A stretch of 64,000 bases of DNA from Symbiodinium kawagutii (lineage: Eukaryota > Sar > Dinophyceae > Suessiales > Symbiodiniaceae): contig VSDK01013791.1 in assembly GCA_009767595.1 (NCBI GenBank), forward strand, positions 294,429 through 358,428, in the 5' to 3' direction. A model generated the notes under the pieces. It had not been told where the DNA came from. It did no database searches and was given only the letters and a program-made list of their open reading frames with translations. The translations under genes were made by a program, and so were the position numbers. Shown here piece by piece: positions 11,241 through 24,200 of the stretch. Positions within the stretch are counted from its first letter, which is position 1. Each line of letters opens with the position of its first letter.

Positions 11241-13090
11241 ATCATATCTATTGAATCTATCTCTTTTTTCACTTTCCTCACTGATCTTTCGGAAACGAGT
11301 GGAATCTGGCTGTGCCTCTCTGACTTCCTCGTTGAGCTCTGAGACCTCGACCTCGACCTCTGAAGGCCTTGGCTACGAACTCACCCAGAGATACCTAGGG
11401 ATACTCAGAGTTTACAGAATTTTTATGTGTATGTATATTTATAAAGATATATATATATATGCATATGTATATGTCTAGATTTACCATATCATATAATATG
11501 AATTTATACTCTGAAGAGTGTTGAAAAAAACTGGAGATCCTTCTCTTCTCTCTTCCCTAGACTCTTCCTTTGAGCAACTGACCGAGGATCCACCATAACT
11601 ACTCTCAGCCCACGAGAGCCCAAAGCGGTGGCAAGGGCTCCTGCAGAAAAAAAGGAACAAGACAACTTCTTTAACATGTTAATCTGCATCGTGCTCTTCT
11701 TTCTCTTCTTTCTCTTCTCTCTCTTCTTGCTTCCTTTTAGCAAAGTTTGACTAAGTTTGTATCTGCTCCACGGCCAGTGAAGTGATATTACTTTGGAAAG
11801 CGATTGCATCGAAAGAAGCACGGATTGTGACAAAGGGATACACCGCCTCCCCACAAATTCCCTTCTCTTCCCCAGGAACTGTTCTTTATATCCGTACGTG
11901 GCACTTTCACTCTCCAGTGTCCTTTGCCACCTGCAACTTCAAGCACGTACCCGTCGCCAACACCCTGCCGAAAAGTCAGAGCAAGGGATCTACGCAGGCA
12001 TCTGAGAAACACCAAGGCCATCTGTCTGATGTAAATAGGTCATTTCAGTTGAAGATTTGATATATGTCTCCTTCGTTGTAAGATTTTTCATGATTTTCAA
12101 GGGAAACAAATACGTTCATCGGAAGATGTCGATAGGAGCACATGGAAGGACAGCGCCTCCTTTCCCAGCAACTCCCAAGCAACAAAGTTTGCAAAAATGC
12201 TGTGGCGCTGATCCTGCCCCCCAAAAGATGCCCCAGGAGAAGCAACGACTGCAGGTCTGCAGGTACGAGTTTCAACATTACCTTTTTACATCTCTTTTCG
12301 ATAGACAATATCCAAATCTGCAGCCCACCTTGTCTGATAGCTCAAGGTATCCTCGTGATCGAGAGGAAACACTCAGTAGTTTTCCAGCCTAGGACGCAAG
12401 GGTTGCAACAGGTTGCAATGCAATCTTCCATGGCAGCTTCGCAGATCCAGCAGAGTGGTCACAGCTTGACTTTGGGGCTCAGCATTGAGGAGTCAAATTA
12501 AGCAAAGCACAAGTCTTGCTGATGGTGGTTGGTGGTTTGCCACTTTCTCTTCAACCTAACACTCTTCGGCAAGGCGCATGATAGACAGGAGGGCCACCAT
12601 TGTCTTTGTTGTTTTCCTGAGGTGTCAAGATCGCCCTTAAGCTCTGTCACTTGCTTCGCTCTTGCTTCCATTCTGAGCCAACAAGAATAAGGTGTGAATT
12701 GCATGTGCATAGCATGTGCATTGCATGGGCATCTTCTCCCGGGGGCATCCAAGGAGCTCTCGCAACGATTGAGCAGGAGACTACGAAGTCCTTCTTTCCC
12801 AGTGCCAATGCTCTGCTGGTGGGCAGCTGTTTCTTCAGAGCCTAAAATCCATCGAAAGCTTGCAATCTTGGCTCACAAAAGAAAGAACTTAGCAGCTTAT
12901 TCAGGCAGTGGAAATTAGCAGCCTCTTAGTTTCCTCGTTGCATGGAATTCTCTTGCCACTGCACAACATCTGTATGTGTAGTGTGAAAATTCTGTACGAG
13001 GATGGGTGCCATTGGGCTCAGGGGAGTGGTTGGAAGGAGACAACCCCAACAAACAGACTCCCTTCCTGAATCACGCAGTTCACTTCGCTC

Positions 13091-13100
13091 NNNNNNNNNN
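13091..13100. other. Assembly gap of 10 N
   Basis: Ten undetermined bases. The sequence resumes without recognisable overlap. Confidence 1.
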
Positions 13101-13415
13101 CGTGTATCGTCATGTTGTTTATAGATTCTTGTGCCATTTTGTGGACCGGGTCCAACAGTGTTGCATTGCGCAGCAATGTGATGCAATGTGTAATCTCTTC
13201 CGACCTTTGAGAGCAAAAAGTTGAGTAAAACATTCTTTGCAGGTGCCAATATGGACCACAAGAGTTGAACTCACGAACTCTCTTCCCACCTCTAAGTCAT
13301 CTGGGCAGCATCGTTCTGGCGCATCCTGGAAAAGAACCTGGACACGATCTCCTGCCAAAATATGCAATGCGGTCACAGCACTCCTTGATATTATGTGCAC
13401 ATAAATATCAAATAG

Positions 13416-13463
13416 ATATATATATATATATATATACATATATATATACATATATATATATAT
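13416..13463. repeat. (TA)n microsatellite with CATA interruptions
   Basis: Repeated TATATA runs separated by CATA make up an almost pure A/T stretch. Confidence 0.9.
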
Positions 13464-13830
13464 TCAAATTCTTCAAATTCATTCTGCTTACATGTATTAA
13501 TTAATTGTCATTACGGCTATACGAGAGTAGCTAATATGTCTGCAAATACTCGAAGAGACGTATGTTAAGTATGTTGCCCTTCGAATGCATGGTGTCCTGA
13601 AGTTGCCACTCCAGCAACGATCGCCATTTGGCGACCAAAGCTTCTGTGCCGATCAACTGCCAGCTCCAAGTCCTGGAAATTCTTAACTTGTCACATTGTC
13701 CCCCCTACGTCTCTCCCTTTCAGAAGATCTTTCCTAAGAAACATATTGTGCATAACAATGTGCCAAACTAGTAGTCCAAGAACGAGAGGGAGATTGGGAA
13801 ACAAAACACTCTGGACAACTCTAGACGCTA

Positions 13831-13831
13831 G

Positions 13832-13879
<48 letters not shown>

Positions 13880-13880
13880 G

Positions 13881-13916
<36 letters not shown>

Positions 13917-13925
13917 CATCTATCC
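13831..13925. repeat. (TATC)n microsatellite, more than 20 units
   Basis: A nearly perfect run of the tetranucleotide TATC with single changes to TATG and ATCC. Confidence 0.97.
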
Positions 13926-16900
13926 AAGCTTGCGCTTGCTGCTGGGGGCCTGCACTGGAAACTCATCCATGGAGATTCTGCTGCAGGGCTGCGACAGCTG
14001 CTATGTATGCGTTGCTGAAATTTCTCTGGTCATTTCGGAGATTGAACTTTGGATTCTGTCTCTCCTTTCCTTGATTCAAACTTTATTCCTTGAACTGTGA
14101 TTTTCTCAATAAATAAATATACTTTCTCCTTTCATCTCCTTTCATCTCCTTTCCTTTCGTCCTTTCGTCCTTTCGTCCTTTCGTTTGGCAGCTTTGAAGT
14201 GCACATGTCTCCTCTGAGCCATAACCTGAGGCCTGGTTCGACATGGTTACCGCCAAATGTCCAAGAAAGTCCAAGAACATTCTTGAGATAACTTATCAGA
14301 GACTTTCATCTTTCTTGTTCGACATTTTTTCTTAAAGATAAGAAGCTTCAACTGGGCAGCTGTGCGGGGCATTTTTCGATGGCACAATTTGTCGCACAAG
14401 GCTGGCAGCTGTCACGTGCAGCTGTTGCAGCACCTTGGCGCAAAGTTTTCACCGCAGCTCAAGTTGCCTCATTGCTTTCCTCAAGTTGTCTCTAGACATA
14501 GACTCTACATGACTCTACTCATCTCTACTCTTTTCCATCATTCAAGCACTCAAACTTGCATCTTTTTGGAGTCGCACAAATGTCTCTGCAGGGTTGGCAC
14601 TTGGCACTCCCAAATCTCAATCGCTTCTGTCACATCCATTTTTCCCTCGGCAGGACCTTTCTCAAACTGCGAAACTGCGCCAATCCTCCAGTCAGGATCA
14701 GCTTGCTGCGTTCTGTGCCATGGTTCGTTTGGCCAAACCAGTTCCAAAGATTCTTAAAGCTTCTGGAAGTATATAGATTCTTGAACTTGAGCGTGAAAAC
14801 TTCTCCCGACTTCCTCTTGAACTGTGTGGCGGCCAGCAGTGTTTTCACACGCCACACGCTCTTGAAGCTTCTGGCTGGGAGGCCCAGAGAGACTTGGAGA
14901 TACCTCGCATTTTCGAATAGAAGAACTCCTCCTGTGACTAGCGATGGGTTCACGATGACCCTGCAAGTTCGCCGTACCAGAATCATGTGACCCTTAGAAG
15001 GCATTGTGCAGAAAATCACAGGCTGCGTCCTTTGGCACGGCGAAGTTCTTCTGGTGTGGTTCATTCATTACGCCAGCTGCGCATCATTCTCAAATCCCGT
15101 CTTTTCGGACACATAGCCTGTGGCTCTCTTTCTTCGCAGACCTGCATCAAGGAAGGATGTCAAACTGATAGAATAGAAAAAGAACAACAAGAACAGCCAT
15201 CTAACACACCGGCTATTTACCACTGTTTCCGCCGATCTGTCTGACTGTCGGCCTTTTAGCCTATCTACCCATCTAATCTACCTATCTAACTACATCTGCC
15301 TATATATTGTTACACCGTTACACACCTCTACTTGTACACGTATGAGTATAGAGTATAGAATCATATCCATAAATGATTTACGTGTGTATATACGTGTATG
15401 TAAATATATGTGTATATATATATACACATACATACATAGAGAGAGAGAGAGATCTGAATTTCTGCCTCTCTGGACCTATCTAATTGTCTTTAATTTGTTC
15501 TTTCTATTTAGACCTGGTCTCATGTCCATATTGGGCATACATATGTACAATAAATATGAATGGTACAAGCCTGTAGTAGTTCACCTTTCTCTGTGCTTAT
15601 CTTCATATCTGTATGCCTCTCTGAGGCTGGGCGGTGACAAAAGAAGGTGCTGTGGTCAAACGCAGCAGGTGGAGCTTGCTGTGCTTCTTCAACCTTTTGG
15701 GGACACTCTGAAAGCGTCAAAGAAATGCACCTTTTGCAGAAAGTGCAGAAAGCAAAAGTTCAATGTCAATAAAATGCAACCATTAGCAACAGGCCGCAAC
15801 GGGAAATCTGTGACGTTATGGCATGGTGCATCACGTGTTCAACATCAGCTGTCTCCATCGACCTCCCCGTACCTGTTTTTCTTTGCGGAGCTGAAAGCCT
15901 AGCTCCTGGTATGTCTCTCTCTGTCAACCTGTCGATGTTTCAGATAGTCCGTCTGTTGGTCTATCCGTCTGCCGAACGATCCATGAAATGGTCTAACCAT
16001 CTTGCTTTCTTTACCTATCTGCGTATCAGTCGATGAATAATTTGCATTTCTATCTATGCATCTATGTTGCCATTGTTTTCCACCATCTTCCATCTATATT
16101 ATCTATATCTATTTGCTCATCAATTTACTGTATCTCGTGGAGAATCCTGCTAGCCCTACGACTCATGCGCATGTTCTGCCCACAATCACCAATGACATCC
16201 GTCACTACCACTGTCTTTTCCAAAGCATGCAAAGCTACACTCTGGGGTCAAAGATGGTCAAAGCAAGTGTCTCGGCTGCATGAAAGTCAAATCTACGTGT
16301 ACTGAGACCGATAAAACCTATCCAAGTGCGGAGCCTTGTCGAAGACTTGAGATAGGCTTGTCTAGCTGGGTATCGTACTTTCACATTTTCAGGAATCCTA
16401 AAGAGTTAGATTTGGCCCATAACCCCAGCCGCCGGAAGTAAAAGAGGCACCTTGTGCACACTTTGGGGCTGCAATCATCTAAACCTGCACGCGAGACAAA
16501 GGTCCCTCTGTTCGATGGATGTGTCTAGAGAAGACTCAAATCTACCCGAGCACCTTGTAACCCAACTTTGGGATTTGCAGATTGGTCTGACACAAATCAA
16601 ACTCCGCTAGAGCGCAGTACCGGTGCCATGACCTGATGAGCCTAGCACAAGCCATCACACTTCGTTGGAGCTCAGTAGCGAAATTGGGGGAGTAGCTTCA
16701 GGGTTCGAACTTCTTCTGGATCGAAAAATCGTCTCTGAAAATCTATCTTTCAGGGCTTGTTTTGAGACTTTGATCCGTCTGAAAGCGACTCTGAGCACCA
16801 CCTAGGATGCTCGAAGTCGTTTCACGCGAAACAGGTGCATACTTCAGAAGGTGGGTGCCAAACATGTGCTATTATGACCCCAAAATTTGCTCAACAACGG

Positions 16901-18404
16901 TCGAAGGGCGATAGGAAGTGGTCGCAAACGACTACTGGTGAACAGCTGGACAAAATCAAAAGCCACTAGGGACTCCAAATAGGTTCAATTTGCACTCCGT
17001 TGTGGCCGACCACTGGCCCACATAGATCCGATTGAGGCCAATACTGATGGCGAAAATGTACCCGACATCTGTACCCGACATCAACTTGTCGGCTCCACAT
17101 GGGCTCAATATCTGCTTTATCTGCCTAAAGCGGCCCAGAATGGACCTAACATCGGGCTTGTGTTCCCAAGATGCGACATTGGTTCCACACCGCACAAACA
17201 CACCTACTTCCACCTCTGATGCATCTAACCTCCTTCCACCCTCTCCTTCACTGGTTGGCCTCAGTCGCGAAGCGACCCGGCTATTGCTTGTGTGCATATC
17301 CTCATCCTGCGATTGCCCAAATGTTCTCGTCCTTTGTTGGAAGTTTAACAAAAAGCTTGATGTTTCTTCCATCATCGGTATTCATTCTGCGACCCTGTTG
17401 ATCGTGGCCAGGGCGGTGCAGAATGGCTGTATTTCTGATTTACACCTGCAGCGTCCCCAAATCACCATCGTTGCCTTTAATTTCGTTGACTACTCTCGCC
17501 TCAGAACTTTAAAAAAAAGATCTGATCATCCACACAATCCTTTTCCTTTTCCATCTTTTGTCCCCACCAGGATTCCACCAACATTTCGACCCTTTCCGCC
17601 ACCCATTCCGAATTCTGCCTTGACCTCGGCAGTGAAGCAACACGGCTGCTCTGACTGGCGCTCTTCGTCTCACTATGTCCTTCCCTTCCAGCACTCTTCA
17701 AGCGGCGCATACCACGAGCCTAGGAGAATCAAAGCATCTCAAAGCCCTTCTTGAAAGGAGCAAATAGAGTCTAGAGAAAATAAATAGAAATGAGACAATG
17801 AAATACAATGAAAGAGTGAACATTAATACTTGAAAGGCGTTGAAATGAGTCAATGCTCAAACTCAAATCGCAACATCAAGAGCGGCATCTTACTGTCATA
17901 GTATCATGTCGTCTTTTTAACCCACTAACTTACTTCACTTCAGACTCTACTTGACTCTTTTCATGCCCTTACCATCCCTTTCCATCCCTTACCATTTCAT
18001 TCCTTGTCGGAGCCATTTTAAATCATCTTGATTCCTTACCTTCGTTTGGGACATGCCAGGGCACTGCAGCAGCCTCTGCCCTCTGCAAACTGGTAGGCTC
18101 AGGTGGTGCTGGTGGCCTCAGGAATGAGCCAACAACTTCTCACAACACAACTTCAATTCATAGAACTTCACAGAGCTTCTAAACGGAACTCCATACAAGA
18201 ATCAAATTTGTCTGGCATCATCTACATCTACATGGCATGACATGGCAACATTAGACTTTGCTTCGGTCACAGTTCTCAGTTCAGGGCTGTCTTGCAGCCG
18301 CACGATACCGCTTAGCTGCGGCTATCTCAGCCTATCAGAGGAACTGAGATCATTGAGATCTGTCGGAGATCTTTGAAACTGACTGCGTCCATTGAATTCT
18401 GTGC

Positions 18405-19378
18405 CTTGTACTCGGTTCGAAGGAGTCTTGACTCTGCTGAAACTGCTGGAGCCTCCTGAAGCTCAAACCAAACCAACAGACTACTTTGTCCATCTTTGCG
18501 CACTGAAATCATAAAGCCAAAGGCCAGAGTTCCAAGTGAAACACAGACCATGTCAGACCATGTCAGGCCATGTCAGACCATCAGGACCATGTCAAACCAT
18601 GTCTTCATGCAGAGCCTTCTCCACATTTCTACGTTGAAGGCCACGCAAAGCCAGTTCTGACACATTCAGCTCTCGCTGAAGCTGCTTCACCTTCAAGCGA
18701 GGCCCCCAAATCCATCGCAAGCAGCCAAGACCAAGATGCTCAGGAAGTGATTGTCTGCACCCTAGACGTGCACAATTTAGTGTTTAGAAAAACTGAGGCA
18801 GAGTCCTGACCATACACTGCTGGAAGAGGCGTCGCATTCCTGAGAATCGCTCGCGTGGGCATTGGTGCTGAGAAACGTTGTTCAAATTTGTTCAATGTTT
18901 TGTTCAATTTTGAAAACTGTACGCATTGCGCGTAGATTGTCCAAGCAGCTGTTTCTCCAACTCGTCAACCGCACGCTTCCTGAGTTTCTGCTCTGTGCCC
19001 AACTCGTCATTCAGTCGCTCTCTGTCGCTCAGCGCCTTCAAAGGCAAGTCTGCAAAATTGAAAGGGTGAACGAATTTCAAACACACCTAAGGTCGGAAGA
19101 CAAAATGAAAAGAAGGAACCTTGAAGTTAGAAGCCGGTTGACTGAAAGAAGACTGAAAGATTGGCAGGCTTTGATGCAGTCCTCTGCTAATTGGGCATGC
19201 AGCTGCGATGAGTTTGAGCTTGTAGCCTGGAGAAGTCTGGAGTTTTGATGTGAAGCTTACACTGCTGTAGCTCTGTTAAGCTTTGTTAAGCTTTGATGCT
19301 TAGCCAATGCTTAGCTCTGTTTGGAGTTTCCCACTCCTGTTGCAGAGCCGCTGATGCTTCTGCAGCAACTTGTTGTGC
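18405..19378 (-). CDS. Coiled-coil protein, exon fragments
   Basis: Three minus-strand pieces look like exons. At 18455-18405 an exon with AG|G acceptor and AAG|GC donor encodes EAPAVSAESRLLRTEYK. From 19035 downward, after AAG|GCG, the frame reads LSDRERLNDELGTEQKL followed by RAVDELEKQL, a clear heptad-type coiled coil. From 19378 downward, after CCAG|GCA, it reads AQQVAAEASAALQQ, also helical. The charged, Glu/Arg/Leu-rich composition supports a structural coiled-coil protein. No family can be named, and the exons between the pieces were not found. Confidence 0.4.
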
Positions 19379-21239
19379 CTGGCACAGCATTGTTGGGCTC
19401 CGAGACGCTGCGGTCTCAACATGTTTTTTTTTTGGGTTCTGACGCCCACTAAACGTACTGAAGAAACTCAAGACATGTCGAGGGTCAAGTCCACTCAAAC
19501 CTACACCTTTTTCAGGTTTCTCAAAGTGCTCCTAGAACTTTATAGTTTTTGTTGTGTTCAACTTGGTTCAACTGCTTGAGCTCAGCAGATGGAGTGACTG
19601 TGAATTGCAGGCCGGCAATATGATTTGAAAGCCCCTAGCACACAGGGCCCACGAAACATATTCCAGGGGCATGAATCGGGCAGCACTTAGTTCTCATAGC
19701 CAAGAGTTTAAAGGCACCAGCATCGCCTTCAAAACATGTGATTTTCCATGCAAATCCGTTTTGCCATTGTTCTGCAGACAAAAAGTCTTATCCCTTCTGC
19801 CATTCGTGACCGCAAGCGGAAATTGCCTGTGCAACACATGAAGCATTGACCCCACTCAAGTTTCACCCAGCGTTTCGTATCCCCATGAACCCACACCAAC
19901 CCAACCCCCGCAGCCTGCTATGAAGTTCCAGAGAACATCAACAAAAAACACACAATCCCCACCAACATGCTCCTCCATTGAAACACATGAAGCATTGATC
20001 CCTTGAACAAGTTCCCACTCAACAGTAACGTCTGCACCCACTGCCACACCCCACTTCCACAATAAAGTGCTAGAATCCAAGGCCGGTATCGGTATCGGCT
20101 TTCGCTCGAAAAATGATCGAAAAATAGAGCCCTAAGAAATGTGGTGCTCCAGTTGTGTGGTTGATGTTTCTGGTGGAGGTCGTTCTATCATTCAAGTTTC
20201 AGTCCCCATGAAAACTGTCACAGTTGTCACTTATCGCTACTTGCAGCCTTGTGGAGGCTTTTTTGTTGACTGAGCTTTTTGAATGCCAGGTAGAAACTCT
20301 GAGGCAAAACCGTGAGGCATGTCCACAAATTGAGCAATCTCCAACAAACAGATTTCCAGAATACCTTTGGAGGAAAATAGAAAAGAACTCCTTCAAGGCA
20401 CCACACCCAGAAGAGAAGGAAGCAAGCCAAGGCAAGTCCAAAGGCTGGGAGATCACACGCAAAATGACACCACCACCTGCACCACCACCAGCCACCAGCA
20501 CCACCAAGAACACAACAACCTCCTAGAACTTTACTTGTCTCAGAACATCAGGTCATGGGTTCCAGGCCCAACGTACACGAATTTCAACTTACCAGAGAAC
20601 CCAAAACCCATCGCAAGAGACTGAGTGATTTCTCACTCCCTCTTTGAGGCCCAAGGGGTTGCGTCTCAGCGGCACGCCCACTGCAAGGCACACGTCTGAG
20701 GCCCAAGGGGTTGCGGCAACACAAAACAGCTGAAGGAGAATGAGAACACAAAACAAGCAGTAAAACTGAAGAAGACTGAAGACTGAGAACAAATTGAGAG
20801 AAAGGGGAATGAGATGAGAAAAGTGAGAAAGAGGGATTGGAGAATCGGGAGAGAGTAGTCACCTGCAGGCCAAAAACTGCATTCCTTGAAAGATATGCAT
20901 TTCCCGGGTAACTAAATTCAGTACATAAGACTTGGACATAAAAACAGAACACACCATTGGAGCTTCATCTGACTCGCTTGTCATTTTCCTTCTCCGTTCT
21001 TGGAATGTCCTGTGCAACCAAGAAGTGCCTGAATGCAATCGGTTTCAGGTAAGATTCAATGTTGTAAATGTGGTGCTCGGTGTGTGCATGGCTGGGAACA
21101 TCTGGGAACCTCCCAAACATGATCATTCAAGAGGCAAATGAAAAGGTCGGACTAGAGTCAAGCTCAACAGTGTCTTCCCCCAGTTCCAAACCCCTATGGA
21201 CGCAGATCAGTTCAGTAAATTTCACAATCTCCCTATTGC
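19379..21239. other. No firm gene; possible 3' exon at about 21130-21210
   Basis: A minus-strand frame ending GLELGEDTVELDSSPTFS and then a stop near 21127 could be the last exon of the PDZ gene, but the splice phase could not be matched. A 16-bp string, GGCCCAAGGGGTTGCG, occurs twice (about 20649 and 20701). Nothing else is recognised. Confidence 0.35.
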
Positions 21240-24200
21240 CTCTGCAAGTTGCTGGCGAAGGCTTTGAATAGTGGTCTCCGTGTCCTGCTGTCTTTGGTTG
21301 CAGTCGGGGTGTTGACTGGTGTGATCTAGTGTGCATGCGTAGGAGCTGTAAGGCAAAAAGATCAGAGTAACAAGAAACCAAGAAAACAAACACATTACAT
21401 AATCACATCTATCATCCCTCAATGAAAAAACAACGTCCATGTGAACAAATCTGCTGCAATCGAGCTGCCACTTCCATCGAATTCACTTCTCCAGAAGGTG
21501 TGGTTGCCGTTTGAGACACGTCTGACTGGTCTTTTGTTTCGACGCCTTCAGTTGCTTTGGTTGCTGAAGATTGTGCATCTTTGGTTGGGGCTATCATCTC
21601 TGTGACTGTTTCCTCCACCATCGAGGGTGTTGCTTCTTCACGAGAGGCTTCTGACTGGTCTATTGCTTCGACATGTTCAACTGCTGCTTTCGTTGCAGAA
21701 GATTGCGCATCTTGGGGTGTGGCTATCATCTCTGTGACAGTTGCATCCGTCATCAAATTGACTTCTCCTGAAGGTGTTGCTTCTTCACGAGAGGCTTCTG
21801 ACTGGTCTATTGCTTCGACATGTTCAACTGCTGTTTTCGTTGCAGAAGATTGCGCATCTTGGGGTGTGGCTATCATCTCTGTGACAGTTGCATCCGTCAT
21901 CAAATTGACTTCTCCCAAAGGTGTTGCTTCTTCACGAGAGGCTTCTGACTGGTCTTTTGTTTCGACGCCTTCAGTTGCTTTGGTTGCTGAAGATTGCGCA
22001 TCTTGGGGTGTGGCTATCATCTCTGTGACAGCTGCTTCCACCATCAAAGGTGTTGCTTCTTCACGAGAGGCTTCTGACTGGTCTATTGCTTCGACATGTT
22101 CAACTGCTGCTTTGGTTGCAGAAGATTGCGCATCTTGGGGTGTGGCTATCATCTCTGTGACAGTTGCCTCCGTCATCAAGTTGACTTCTCCCAAAGATGT
22201 TGCTTCTTCACGAGAGGCTTCTGACTGGTCTTTTGTTTCGACGCCTTCAGTTGCTTTGGTTGCCGAAGATTGTGCATCTTTGGGTATGGCTATCATCTCT
22301 GTGACAGTTGCCTCCGTCATCAAGTTGACTTCTCCCAAAGATGTTGCTTCTTCACGAGAGGCTTCTGACTGGTCTTTTGTTTCGACGCCTTCAGTTGCTT
22401 TGGTTGCCGAAGATTGTGCATCTTGGGGTGTGGCTATCACCTCTGTGACAGTTTCCTCCACCATCGAAGGTGTTGCTTCTTCACGAGAGGCTTCTGACTG
22501 GTCTATTGCTTCGACATGTTCAACTGCTGTTTTCGTTGCAGAAGATTGCGCATCTTGGGGTGTGGCTATCATCTCTGTGACAGTTGCCTCCGTCATCAAA
22601 TTGACTTCTCCCAAAGGTGTTGCTTCTTCACGAGAGGCTTCTGACTGGTCTTTTGTTTCGACGCCTTCAGTTGCTTTGGTTGCCGAAGATTGTGCATCTT
22701 TGGGTATGGCTATCATCTCTGTGACAGTTGCCTCCGTCATCAAATTGACTTCTCCCAAAGGTGTTGCTTCTTCACGAGAGGCTTCTGACTGGTCTTTTGT
22801 TTCGACGCCTTCAGTTGCTTTGGTTGCCGAAGATTGTGCATCTTTGGGTATGGCTATCATCTCTGTGACAGTTGCCTCTGCCATTGAAATGACCTCTCTT
22901 GTAGGTTGAGTTTCTCCCAAGTTATAGTCGGTTGCAACTCCTGTTTGATCTGGAGACGCTGGAGGAACCGCCAGAAGCACTGAATGCTGAAACTCCAATC
23001 TCAAAGGACGATCCTTCAGAAATCCTTTGAAGCTATCTGCACTTAAGTCTTCCAGACTCACCAGCTCATCTTTTCCCACACGAAGCAAGAGGTCTCCTTC
23101 ACGTACCCCATGGTCCGCCCCAAAGGAATCGTCAGTTACATGCTTCACTGCCAAGCACCCAGGAGGCATGCCATTGAAGGCAATTCCGATCTTGTCAACA
23201 GAACCATCTGCAACTATTTCAAAACTCGTCCCTGATGGCTGGCTGTTGCTTGTACCTTCAGGTGCCACTTCTGCTGGCGCAACTCCTGTTTGATCTGGAG
23301 ACGCTGGAGGAACCGCCGGAAGCACTGAATGCTGAAACTCCAATCTCAAAGGACGATCCTTCAGAAATCCTTTGAAGCTATCTGCACTTAAGTCTTCCAG
23401 ACTCACCAGCTCATCTTTTCCCACACGAAGCAAGAGGTCTCCTTCACGTACCCCATGGTCCGCCCCAAAGGAATCGTCAGTTACATGCTTCACTGCCAAG
23501 CACCCAGGAGGCATGCCATTGAAGGCAATTCCAATCTTGTCAACAGAACCATCTGCAACTATTTCAAAACTCGTCCCTGATGGCTGGCTGTTGCTTGTAC
23601 CTTCAGGTGCCACTTCTGCTGGCGCAACTCCTGTTTGATCTGGAGACGCTGGAGGAACCGCCGGAAGCACTGAATGCTGAAACTCCAATCTCAAAGGACG
23701 ATCCTTCAGAAATCCTTTGAAGCTATCTGCACTTAAGTCTTCCAGACTCACCAGCTCATCTTTTCCCACACGAAGCAAGAGGTCTCCTTCACGTACCCCA
23801 TGGTCCGCCCCAAAGGAATCGTCAGTTACATGCTTCACTGCCAAGCACCCAGGAGGCATGCCATTGAAGGCAATTCCAATCTTGTCAACAGAACCATCTG
23901 CAACTATTTCAAAACTCGTCCCTGATGGCTGGCTGTTGCTTGTACCTTCAGGTGCCACTTCTGCTGGCGCAACTCCTGTTTGATCTGGAGACGCTGGAGG
24001 AACCGCCGGAAGCACTGAATGCTGAAACTCCAATCTCAAAGGACGATCCTTCAGAAATCCTTTGAAGCTATCTGCACTTAAGTCTTCCAGACTCACCAGC
24101 TCATCTTTTCCCACACGAAGCAAGAGGTCTCCTTCACGTACCCCATGGTCCGCCCCAAAGGAATCGTCAGTTACATGCTTCACTGCCAAGCACCCAGGAG

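Larger units (their letters stand above)
10421..18404. other. Long gene-poor stretch with simple repeats and one assembly gap
   Basis: No conserved protein was recognised in these 8 kb. The minus strand at 14550-15064 is open in overlapping frames and could hold exons of an unidentified gene. A 240-codon plus-strand frame at 17032-17754 has no recognisable motif and was not accepted. Simple repeats and the gap at 13091-13100 are listed separately. Confidence 0.4.

Noticed and set aside
16660-16712. tRNA-like GAGCTCAGTAGC plus GGGTTCGAAC
   Set aside because: The bases after the GGGTTCGAAC loop cannot pair with the preceding CAGGG, and no acceptor stem is visible.
17032-17754. 240-codon plus-strand open frame
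   Set aside because: There is no recognisable motif, Pro/Ser-rich composition, no splice-flanked structure, and it opposes the strand of all supported genes. It could still be transposon-derived but is not supported.
21557-22909. 450-codon plus-strand open frame
   Set aside because: It is antisense to the repeat region of the PDZ protein. The minus-strand frame continues into recognisable PDZ domains, so the plus-strand frame is a shadow of the repeat.
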